From assembly GCA_000149265.1 (NCBI GenBank), contig CH003088.1, positions 65,107 to 129,106 of the forward strand: DNA of 64,000 bases, in the 5' to 3' direction. Below are positions 12,801 to 20,800 of the stretch, in pieces. This stretch comes from Ciona savignyi. Lineage: Eukaryota; Chordata; Ascidiacea; Phlebobranchia; Cionidae. The first letter of the stretch is position 1, and each line of letters begins with the position of its first letter. A program made the position numbers and the translations under genes. The notes under the pieces were generated by a model. The model made no database searches. It saw nothing but the letters and a program-made list of their open reading frames with translations, and was not told the origin of the DNA.

Positions 12801-15800
12801 GAAGACTTTCCTTCCCATTTTAAAATTTTCTTTTAATTAAAAACGAATGAAAATTTAAAGCAGCTACACTTTCTGTTGATATGCAGCAAAGCATACACAA
12901 ATTTAATTTTTAGTTGCGAAGAAATAGCATGGGATGATCTAATAACAAAAAAACAAAATAAGAATGACAACCATATGTTGTGTTAACCAACACTATTTAT
13001 AAAACACTTTAGACTGTAAGCTGTTTGCAATTAAAAAATTTTGGGTCCTTTGGTTTTCTAACACACGGTGGGCGCGAGGTGATCTGACGATTGCTTGTGT
13101 GTTAAAACCCTTGGTTTTTCCATTCAGGCAGGGATTAACATGAATATCCTATCTATCCTATCTTATCGGGCAATGCTAAAGGGAGGGAAAGCGGGAAAGA
13201 GGGAAGGAGGGAAACTGCACACTAAAACTAAGGAAACCAATTAAAACCATGCCCTAAACTCTAATCTCGACCCCAAAACTAACCCTAGCATCAACCTCAT
13301 GTTTTAAACTAACTCTAATCCCCTAATCTTCATTTTAGTGGGCAGTTTCCCGCCTTTCCTCCTTCCCGCTTTCCCTCCTTTTAGTTTTTCCCCTGAAAGA
13401 AGAAACCGACATCGCTCTGCAGCCAAGGACAACCCCAACTCAAGCCAGCACCGTCGACAACCAACATCCTCAAGTCGGCGGTTGCTGGAACAACTCAATA
13501 CCACCTTAAAAATAATTACCACCCTGTGCAGCAGCAGGCCGTGTTTTTAAACTACTCTGTAGTGGCTTATGATAATATTGTGCTTCTTTCTCGCTCGCGT
13601 TTAAGTTGATGCCATTAAAATCAGTTGAATCAAATAAAGTGTGACACATCAGTATACCATACCTTCCACGGTGTCGGATGCCAGTATGGATAATAATCTT
13701 TTTCTTCAGGGCATTCGTAACCACGTCTATTGCCGTTTGAATTCTGGCGCGTTCTTGTAGCTTGGTTTATTCGTATATTCTGATGAGACAATACCCTTGT
13801 TACGTCACACATGCGATTATATGTTAAAAGGTCATTTGTAAATAATAATAGAGCTGTTGTATTAAATGAATAGCAATTTTTCGTGTAATATGTGTGTAAA
13901 AATAGATAAATGGGGTGAAAACATCTTTAAATACGAGAACCGTATGTTACCTTACATAAAAAATCGGAAAGTAATTTGACGGTAATTTTAAAACTTGGTG
14001 AACCGCAAATTTGTGTCAGGTCAACATGAATAGGGTAGGTGGCTATCAGTAGCATGGTTGTGGTTAGAGGATTTGCATTTAAAGCAAAACGTTATATTAG
14101 CAACTCTAAATACTGATATAAATAACATGCCGTGAGAAACGTGTTTCATAGGCGGTTATTTGTGACCGGAAATTTTAACTTCAAGCAGGAGTTAAAAACG
14201 AGGGGTTTGGTCAAAAAAATTTAAATATAGACTAGCATTTTATTTTAAAAATAAAATGAAAACTGGTTTTTAGCATTAGGATATGATTCAAAGCATGGAT
14301 ATGTACTTAAACAAGCCAAAGAATAAAAAACGGTCGGACGATTTTTCTACCGGGAACAGTTTTGAACCAGTATTTGTCTTGCTACTTCGCCTGACTTTAA
14401 ATCACATGCTGTATATAACTGACAAGATAAAAGAATGTAAACAACACATAAAAAAGTTAAAAAACCTACCCTATCCGCTGTGAACAGACGAGTGTCCCTG
14501 AGTCGTGATCTGCAGTGAATGTAGCTGTAGAAGTCCTCATGCATACCAAACGTGTAGTCGGTGTTGCAATTGAGGTTATTGCATTGTGTGGGGTTAGTGG
14601 GGATGGTTGTGGTGACTGTACCATCTCGCACCAGCGGACCGCACATGTATTGGATTATGATGTCACAATTGGCATTCTGGTTTCCACAAGAGTGCTGGTT
14701 TGTCCTGCCATTTTTAAGAGAAGTTAGATTTATCTTAATTTTGTGTTTTTTAAATTAAAAATATGCTACTCTTGTCAATTCGAAATTGTATGGCGTTAAC
14801 GCGACAGAGTAGCTTGCTTTGGTGAGTGTAATAATAATATAAATAAGAAACATCAACACTCAATCTATATTCATATATTTGTATATTTCTTTGTTTGTTT
14901 ATTTTAACTTTTTTCTAAAACGGAAACCGCCCTTCACCAAATATTTACCATTCGATTCGCAGTTTTGACCCTGCGTAATAAAATAGATTCCCGACATTGT
15001 AGCCACCTCTATTGTTGTTTTGTGAATCGAACATTCGATTCGCATTGTTCCTGCCGCGGCCGCGCTCATTCAAACGATTGTTCGAACCTCTGTGAGAATA
15101 ATACTCGATTATGCAAGATATATTGAGTTTTCCTTGATTATGTTAAAAGTTTAGTAATCCCAACCTACAACTTTCTACTTTTCGGCCTTAGAAAACAATA
15201 AAAACATTTCTATAGATAAGATATCATGCTTACAGTCCAATAAAACAGTGATGCATTGTGTTGTAAATTGATTCATTTAAACCCTGGTGGGTGGTACAGT
15301 CTGCTATGTGTTCGAACTGTCTAGTATTACAACTTGACAGGCGTGAAGTATCAAGTTGCTGGATACATTACAGTTTGACTTAACCAAGAAGGCCCTTTTC
15401 ATTTTTTAAACAACCGAGCATGACACTGCTTTTTAAACCATGACTCACGCAATTATAATTAATATCAGTAAACGTAAACAAACTGAAGCAAGACAGTGAT
15501 AAACTCATTTCACCTGCTAATATAACATTAATGTTACATAACAATCAAATCAAACTAAAAATGGAAGCATGAAAAACCAGTAAATGTGAAATACTATGAA
15601 CCATACAGAACGATTATTCTATGTGAAAAAGCATAACTAAGTGTATATTAATTTTGCTTATGTTAGCATACAAGTTATACTATATCCTGAACGTTTGTAA
15701 TAGTGATTGTTATTTAAATAGATACATAACCTACCTTGGGTTATGTATGTATATATCAGCGAAGCATACTTGCAGAAGAATAGCCAACACAATTAATTTG

Positions 15801-15814
15801 TTGACTTGATTCAT
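855..15814 (-). CDS. DD3-3-like protein, membrane-anchored form (15 exons)
   Basis: Minus-strand exons in order: 15735-15814, 14949-15089, 14470-14704, 13663-13779, 8762-8872, 8278-8364, 7349-7518, 6389-6489, 5193-5428, 4299-4463, 3333-3468, 2776-2992, 2131-2284, 1395-1614, 855-958. All phases close and give 757 residues. The start [15 protein letters not shown] is a signal peptide, followed by [13 protein letters not shown], the family's N-terminal hallmark. Further landmarks are [34 protein letters not shown]... (read here as [10 protein letters not shown]), [11 protein letters not shown] and [18 protein letters not shown]. Exons 13-14 ([11 protein letters not shown]...) look ZU5-like. The last exon is a 20-residue hydrophobic helix ([20 protein letters not shown]) with a short tail, [14 protein letters not shown]. 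The family is named after Dictyostelium DD3-3 and its function is unknown. Type I surface topology is inference. It is divergent from a paralogue at 17817. Confidence 0.9.
1018..1376 (-). repeat. Three adjacent SINE-B copies
   Basis: Three tRNA-like SINE-B units lie in the same antisense orientation at about 1018-1112, 1149-1252 and 1264-1376. Each shows the inverted B-box-like 'ttcgaaccca' region, 'ggtatatgtatcggtcg' and the inverted head 'gttaaccattcggccaca'. The last ends 19 nt from the 5' splice site of exon 14 of the DD3-3-like gene. Confidence 0.75.
2319..2633. repeat. 21-bp minisatellite with palindromic TGCGCATGCGC core
   Basis: There are fifteen exact-length 21-bp units of the form TGCGCATGCGCGGAAYATTGR. 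Units 2-7 alternate as a 42-bp dimer: even units have GCGCGGAATATTGG and odd units have GTACGGAACATTGG. The core TGCGCATGCGC is self-complementary and fits the NRF-1 consensus YGCGCAYGCGCR. The array sits in intron 12 of the minus-strand DD3-3-like gene, ending about 35 bp from exon 13. It creates several spurious Arg/Met or Ala/Asn ORFs on both strands, which are not genes. Confidence 0.95.
3641..3760 (+). repeat. SINE-B copy (reference description)
   Basis: SINE-B is about 115 bp. Its head, GGTCGTGTGGCCGAATGGTTAACGCG, resembles a Ser/Leu-type tRNA 5' half (given here for orientation only; in this copy it reads 'cggtcgtgtggccgaata'). It continues with 'gatacatataccgacttc', then 'catgggttcgaaacttgg' as the B-box-like segment, and ends in an A-run. 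This copy is nearly complete with 19 adenines. It lies in intron 10 of the DD3-3-like gene. Confidence 0.8.
3840..4098. repeat. Two opposed SINE-B copies
   Basis: An inverted SINE-B copy at about 3840-3930 is followed 60 bp later by a direct copy at about 3990-4098. Both keep the 'ggccgaatggttaacgc' type head and the 'gatacatat' segment. Head-to-head spacing gives a potential hairpin. Confidence 0.7.
4809..5125 (+). repeat. Divergent SINE-A relative with another tRNA-like head
   Basis: It starts 'gtccggccggttagctc' and continues with 'attcggtaagagcg', which resembles a tRNA D-arm with A-box more than the usual SINE-A head. The body keeps 'gctagttagttgtgg' and a late 'cccattcacggga' block but is strongly diverged in between. 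It lies in intron 9 of the minus-strand DD3-3-like gene. Confidence 0.5.
5500..5915. repeat. SINE-B (inverted) abutting SINE-A (direct)
   Basis: An inverted SINE-B occupies about 5500-5603. A full-length SINE-A begins at 5621 with 'gtccgaccggttagtctg' and ends near 5914 at 'aatattctatcctg'. The SINE-A copy retains the tRNA-like head, 'gtccttgggcaagacact' and the terminal 'cacggggataaa' block. Confidence 0.8.
6137..6330. mobile_element. GGGAGG-TIR MITE
   Basis: The ends 'gggcaacactataaggaggg' and 'ccctccttttagttttccc' are inverted repeats. The interior is the family's degenerate 'aaccctgttctaaccctaac' sequence. It is about 190 bp with no coding capacity, and lies in intron 8 of the DD3-3-like gene. 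Related copies occur at 8000-8160, 9345-9548, 13172-13395, 34165-34327, 45213-45417 and 50456-50649. Confidence 0.7.
6541..6668 (-). repeat. SINE-B copy
   Basis: This is an inverted copy with 'agttcgaacccattaag', 'tatgtgtcggtcg' and 'ccaatcggccacacgacc'. A 20-bp internal segment ('aaggtttcgtcactaaaa') is duplicated in tandem. Confidence 0.7.
7560..8165. repeat. GGGAAGGA minisatellite grown from a MITE terminus
   Basis: From about 7564 to 7996 the plus strand is an almost uninterrupted 8-bp array of GGGAAGGA, with scattered GGGAAGGC, one GGGAAGGT, and GGGAAAGA units at the right end. It runs straight into a GGGAGG-TIR MITE body ('ctaaaactgtggaaac' onward) that ends at about 8160 in 'tccctctttttagttttccc'. 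The array therefore looks like expansion of the MITE's own 5' terminal repeat. The minus-strand gene's exon 7 acceptor is at 7518-7519, so in its pre-mRNA this is a pyrimidine tract of about 430 nt ending about 45 nt before the acceptor. Confidence 0.95.
8376..8653 (-). repeat. SINE-A copy whose tail supplies a splice-acceptor tract
   Basis: This is a near full-length copy in the sense orientation of the minus-strand DD3-3-like gene. Its ATCCTATCCT tail ends only about 12 nt before the AG of exon 6 (exon upper boundary 8364). The tail plus 'gttccacgacag' appears to form the 3' splice-site pyrimidine tract. Confidence 0.8.
8925..9070. repeat. Short degenerate tandem duplication
   Basis: 'gtgttagaaccatgacaaaa' (about 8934) recurs as 'gtgttgaaccatgacaaaa' (about 9013). 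Each is followed by 'aacaacctgaaac', giving two tandem units of about 75 bp. No gene is seen here. It lies in the large intron 4 of the minus DD3-3-like gene. Confidence 0.6.
9205..9306 (-). repeat. Degraded SINE-B copy
   Basis: The inverted copy shows 'ttaagtttggacccaataat', 'gggctggttac' and 'ggtatatgtattggtc'. The tRNA-like head is lost. Confidence 0.5.
9345..9548. mobile_element. GGGAGG-TIR MITE
   Basis: The ends 'aatactaaaaggagggacag' and 'cccttcttttagtgttgcc' are inverted repeats. The interior is the family sequence read in the opposite orientation ('ggttggagttagagttag'). Confidence 0.75.
10334..10496. mobile_element. hAT-type MITE with near-perfect target duplication
   Basis: It starts CAGGGGTGGGCAAC and ends GTTGCCCATGCCTG. 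The 163-bp element is flanked by 8-bp 'atctaaaa' on the left and 'atctaaca' on the right (7 of 8 match), as expected for hAT superfamily insertions. It is non-coding. Confidence 0.8.
10549..10662 (+). repeat. SINE-B copy
   Basis: The direct copy has 'acggtggtgtggccaaatgg', a diverged middle, 'catcatggactcgaaac' and a short A-run at the end. Confidence 0.65.
10755..10997. repeat. Dispersed repeat shared with 33290-33545
   Basis: It contains 'gactttaccgcccattt', 'atgctgcttacat' and 'gagagctgctgactacagg', followed by 'tatcgagaaccctg'. The same ordered blocks occur at 33290-33540. It runs into the assembly gap at 10998, so its true right end is unknown. Its family was not recognised. Confidence 0.7.
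10998..11097. other. Assembly gap (100 N)
   Basis: Exactly 100 N, probably a placeholder of unknown true length. It interrupts exon 3 of the nested SCPx-like gene. Confidence 0.99.
11098..12818 (-). CDS. SCP2: SCPx/SCP2-type thiolase, first three exons, cut by the gap
   Basis: Minus-strand exons 12777-12818 ([14 protein letters not shown]), 11826-12020 (65 codons) and 11098-11186 (open at the gap) join in phase 0. They read as the N-terminus of sterol carrier protein X, the peroxisomal 3-ketoacyl-CoA thiolase fused to SCP2. Visible landmarks are the start [28 protein letters not shown] and [14 protein letters not shown], the segment with the thiolase nucleophilic Cys. About 110 residues are present of a thiolase domain usually near 400. 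No later exon was recognised between 8.9 kb and the gap. It is nested, same strand, in intron 4 of the DD3-3-like gene. It may be a real nested gene continuing in the gap, a 5' fragment left by duplication, or a misassembly. Confidence 0.8.
12358..12645 (-). repeat. SINE-A copy in SCPx intron 1
   Basis: This is a complete inverted copy from 'gatattcatctttatcccc' to 'cgttagaccatcgggcc'. It lies between exons 1 and 2 of the nested SCPx-like gene. Confidence 0.85.
13063..13168 (+). repeat. SINE-A 3' fragment
   Basis: Only the last third is present, from 'cggtgggcgcgaggtgatct' to the 'atcctatctatcctatct' tail. This 5' truncation is typical of incomplete target-primed retroposition. Confidence 0.8.
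13172..13395. mobile_element. GGGAGG-TIR MITE
   Basis: It starts 'ggcaatgctaaagggaggg' and ends 'ccctccttttagtttttcccc'. This is a complete copy of about 224 bp with a short GGGAAAGAGGGAAGGA run at its left end. That run is the short counterpart of the large array at 7564-7996. Confidence 0.8.
13800..14460. other. Intron 3 of the minus DD3-3-like gene, no further feature
   Basis: AT-rich sequence between exons 3 and 4. The open frame at 14283-14483 on the plus strand has no recognisable content. I see nothing else here. Confidence 0.4.
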
Positions 15815-15924
15815 TTTTAACTAACTAGATAACTGTAAGAGAGGTTTAATTATAAGAGATAAGATCAAGTTACTTGGTTTTAGGACAACATTAACATATT
15901 AGATACGGTCTTTGGGCCTTTACT

Positions 15925-16130
15925 GTGTTGCTTATTAATAAACTTATTTTCTTCTAACTGTACACCTCTGCAAGACTGTTAATGACAATACTATAAGTCG
16001 GTTATGGTGCAGTAAGCGGTTAACACTGATGGCTTATTAATAAACGACTTTCCCTTCTAATTGTACACCTGTTAAGTTGTTCATTGTAGTACTACGACTC
16101 AATTGTAGTATAGTAAACGATTAGCACTTG
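15925..16130. repeat. Degenerate 105-bp tandem duplication
   Basis: 'gcttattaataaac' followed by 'ttctaactgtacacct' (about 15930-15968) recurs at about 16032-16070 as 'gcttattaataaac' then 'ttctaattgtacacct'. Both copies continue with similar 'tagtactac' or 'caatactat' and 'ggttaacact' or 'gattagcact' segments. It lies 110-320 bp upstream of the minus DD3-3-like start codon. Confidence 0.7.
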
Positions 16131-17289
16131 AAAATGCGATGTTTTATGTACAACAAAATTAGGCGTTTAATTTTTTTTAACCATCTTAGACTTTTATCGA
16201 TCTAATCAGACTTTTACATGGATCCTGCGTTACTACTTTCACGCCGTGCAGTGACCAGCAATTCTGTTAGCTTTGTTTATTAAGCCTACCTGCTCTATAA
16301 ACCTATTCGACTGGTCGTTTTAGCTATTGAAGCGTAAAGCTAGCTACCTGTCCTATTCCTGGCTGATACAATAAGCTTAAATCTACTATTAGTTGCAACA
16401 CTACCAGCCTACTAGTCAACTCTGTCACAGATATGAGTGGAGAACTAAAGGAAATGTGACGTTTCATTGTACGTCATAATCACATGACAATCCAGGCAGA
16501 AGCATTGTCTCTCAATAAAGTTTTGTTCTCATTCGCGTAGGTTGTCTGAATCAGCGCGTTAAAAGGCCCTCGGGCAGCGTTTCGAATTTAACTCATAGAG
16601 TTTAAACCTAGCTCGCTGCATCCGCAACCCGTGCGCAGTTTATTCATAACCTGTAGGCTTGTGCGAGGTGACAAATTTAGTCAGCAAAAGTTAGCATAGA
16701 GGGGCGGTACGGAAGTACGTAAACAGTATGCCTCATAAAATATTTAGTCACCGAAGTGTTCTGTATCATTTGACACAGTTCACTAGCGTAAATATAAACC
16801 AAAATTATAGGTTCTTTTATGCGCTAGTCCATTAGGTCAGGTCAAACGTTGGTAAAACTATTTTGGACAGGTTAACTTATCCACAGATTATATGGGTTGC
16901 AGATCTAGCATATAGTTAGGTAGATGAGTTTTGCAACAACAGTTTAAAAGTGACGTCAATTTGGTCACACGCTTTAACATTCGCACGAAGAGGTAGGTGT
17001 AGGCTGTTAGTGAGGTAGTGTTCATACAAATATAAACGTAACACCATAAAAAGTTGCTTAAAGTCGTTTTAAAGCAAAGTGACTGGACGCGGCACTTTTA
17101 AATAAGTTAAATGTGTAGATTTGTTAGAATAAAATAGACATCTTCATAAGCAGGACTGCATATTTCCTAACCAATCTTAGTGAGAACAATAAAAAGGGCT
17201 GATTTGCGTATTGTTGTCCATGTCAATCTTGATAACCTGGCTATTCTCCTTGTCATTGTTGGAGATATATTTTATGTCTCTACATTAGT

Positions 17290-17405
17290 TTAGTTTATTT
17301 TTTGTTTCCACGATGGACACACGAAGCAGGACTATTGATAAAAAAATTGGAAACGGGAAAAACGACAAAACGACAGTCGTTAGAACACGTCTAAAAGAGC
17401 AGTAA
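17290..17405. repeat. Dispersed block shared with 52303-52430
   Basis: It contains 'agtttagtttattttttg', 'ggaaacgggaaaaacgac', 'aaaacgacagtcgtt' and 'agaacacgtc'. The copy at 52303-52430 has the same order of motifs. It is probably a short mobile or exapted repeat. Confidence 0.6.
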
Positions 17406-17816
17406 ATTATTAAAATTCGGTATATTTAGACGTGGCCGCTAAACCCAATATGTATATTCATTTAATCTGTGGTAAAGCGTAGGTATAAAATCAGTGATTT
17501 AATTTTTAGTTTTATAAGATCTGACAAGGTGGTAAAAGGGAGGGGGGTTGTGTATGCAAGTATCAGCCGAGATGTGTAAGTTACCAAAGTATTACGAGGG
17601 GTGATATCAAGAGTGCCAGTGTTAGGATTAAGACTGGGGTTGAGGTCAGTGTACGAATCTGAGTTTGCTTTTTTTCTGACAGTCTAATTTCCAGTCCTTA
17701 TAGGTTAATACGTTTAGTATTTTTAAAGGCAATATAGAACTTAAAATTAAAGAAAATCCTACAAGTTTCTTATCTGTCTTTGTATTTTTCCACCTCAGGT
17801 AAACAAACTGTAGAAA

Positions 17817-20800
17817 ATGCGTTGGTTAGCATTGATATTATCAACGTTAGTTCTTGTGAATGCTGATATTTATCTGCACAATCCTCGTGGCTCGAACAAC
17901 AGAGGAAGAGAAGCCACCGCGAACCGTAACAATGCGAATCGATTATTCGATTCACAGGTGTGTATTGTGACGTAATAATAAACAACAATTGACGTAATAA
18001 TAAACAACAATTAAATAAAAAAGAAGGACTTTTCAAATCCAAAGCTAAAATATCCGAACGACTGAATTATGAACTATAAATCCAACCAAGCTGTATATCA
18101 AAGCACAGCTTGCATTATACATTACTTACATGTAATGTGTAGAATAGAGTGAGATACTCATATACTCCATGTCTAAAGGGATATCTGACTTGACAGATGC
18201 CAACGTCCTGTACTATTCCAGATACAAGTTATGTTGTGTTTTGTGGCAAAATGTAACTGTATTATCTGTATTTAATAATAATAATAATCGGCTATATAAC
18301 CTCTTAAGGCTGGATACCCAGGCTTAAGCTTCTAATACATTATAATATGGGTATTTATGTTCATCGCTAGGCTGCAAATAAAACTGTTTTATTTACATAT
18401 TAAATCATCTACAGAACAACAACAGAGGAGGCTACAATTTCGGAGACAAAACAAACGCGAAGTCAAGTTCCGAAAATGATCACTATAGAATGGTATGAGT
18501 TTAATGTTAAAAACAGAGTTTGTTTGGTTAGACATAAAAGCAAACGATTGGAAATAGTTTACAGATATTCTGCGCCATAGACATTTTTACCGACTATCGT
18601 TGTTGTCACCATTTTTATTAGAAGCACTTCTCCTTTTGAATATTATATACCTAAGAATGATAGAATTCAACACGGGTAACCACCAGATTACAGCAACAAA
18701 AATAATCGGGATATCATAAAATGCATTGAGTTGTATGATGGAGACACTTTCATTATTTACAACTCACTGCATTTTTCGGTAACCCGATTTTTGTGCGGTT
18801 TTCATTCGACTACTTCACTTTAATCAAGACTAGCAAGCGACTGGTTTCGAATGTACAACCTTACGACTGACGATCCGACGCGTGGCCAGTCAGGTTAGGA
18901 AAAGTGAAAAATGAACAAATTTTTCCAAAATTTTAGAGTTACTTCCAAAGCACATTGGTTGGAAAGTCGGAGCTGGTGGTCGAATGGACGAACCAGCATG
19001 GCTGTGGTGGGAACGAGGACACCAATCCACACAAGTTAAACTGCAACTTTGTTCTACAGTTTATGTGCCAAGATGATAACCCAACCGCAGCACGTAAGCA
19101 ACTAGGGCGGGTTTTTAGAGTTGGTCTGTGTTACAAACCTCAGCGTCCTTATTACCGGTTGACTGATCGGTCCAATATGACCGTCGACCGAAAGGTTTTT
19201 GGTTCAAAACAAACTGCTGCCTTGTCCGCTGTTTGGGGGACCGTACTTAGCGGATATTTGTTGGATCCGTTTATTTAACAGTTAAACAAAAACTAGAAAA
19301 AAATCCTTCAATACTCAAAACATTGCTTCAATAACTCGGCGGTAAACACGAAGTATTACGACCACATATAGCCCTTGCTTTATGTGTCAGGATATCAACC
19401 CAACTGCAGCATGTAAGCGTGTAGATTGTAAAACGAAAAGTTCACTTATATTGTAAACATCTCTAATGGTCTTTGACACGCTACTTGACTGATCCACCGC
19501 AAGGTTGCCGGTTCAAAACTAACCGCTGGCTAGTCGGCTATTTTGGAGACGGTAGTAAGCGGACATTCGCTGGGACCAAATAATTTAATGGGTTATAAAT
19601 ACTAGAAAAAATATCTTCGTCACTCACAAAAGCATTGCTCCAATAACCCGGCGGTGGACACGAGGTAATCTGACGTTTGCCCATGTTATAACGCCCTTAG
19701 TCTCCCAGTGAGAATCTACTCAGAAGTACCCTGTCCTAATCTAATGCCAACACTAAATAATTAAATAACTAATTAAACATTCAATATTCAATATTTGTAG
19801 TTATTTGCACTTCCCCACCCACCCTTATTACATATTATTTCGATTTTTTTTCGGAAGACTGCGTAGTTCCTAGGGCTAGCTGTCCACCTCTTAAAACTTT
19901 GCTGAGGCAGACCTAAAATTGTCCAACTAAAATGGCCGCGTACATAACAAAACTTTTCACCATTTTAGCTGATGACAGCATCACGATTCGCAACGGACAG
20001 GCAACCAACACGCAGTCATACAACAAACCGTCCGCAAATCGGGGCGACACAGAAACCAAGGCGACGGTTGAGGCTCGTAAAAATCAAAACGTTCGTAGCG
20101 ACAGAGGTCTCCACGAAACGTGGGAATGGTACGATAGCTGCTACAGGCGAGAGAGAAATAAAGGTAGGCTAGTCAGACAGATTGGTCTCGTGGTTTAGTG
20201 CGACGCCTTTAACTGAAGGTTGCAAGTACAAAACTGGTCACTAGCTAGTCGATTGTGTCCTTGGGCAATGCATTTAACGGACATTGCCCGAACCCAGCAT
20301 AAATTGAAGGAACAAGTCTATTATATACAACATACTGCAGTATCTCTGGTAACCCGACGGTGGGCGCAAGGTAATCTGACGATTGCCCGTGTGTTAACCC
20401 CCTTGTTTTTTTCATTTACGGGGATAAACATGAATATCCTGTATCCTAGGCTGGTGTGGTTGTGTTTAATTCACACGGGGTGGAATGTAATTCGTTATAA
20501 CCCAGCAAACTGTCATAATACACCAAGTTAAGCCGGTGCAATGATGTTACATCAAATTTCGATCACCCATAGAATTAGATACATTAGGTCGAGAGACATT
20601 TTTGGAGCTAAGTTTAAAACTTGCGATGCGCTTTTCACAATAAGACCGTTTTTTATAGAATTTTTTATAAGCGGTGTCGCTAACCATTCGGCCACACGAC
20701 CGTTCGGGGCGAGGCAATGTACTTTGGTACGGTCGTGAGGCCGAATTGTTAAAGCGACCGATACATATATCAAATTATATACAAAAAACGGTCCTAGCAA

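Larger units (their letters stand above)
15815..17816. promoter_or_regulatory. Divergent promoter region between the two DD3-3-like genes
   Basis: Two kilobases separate the minus start codon (15814) from the plus start codon (17817). No gene is seen. It holds a degenerate tandem duplication of about 105 bp at about 15925-16130. At 17290-17405 there is a block also found at 52303-52430, between PWP1 and the zinc-finger gene. No clear TATA box was identified. A shared control region is inferred only from the head-to-head arrangement. Confidence 0.45.
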
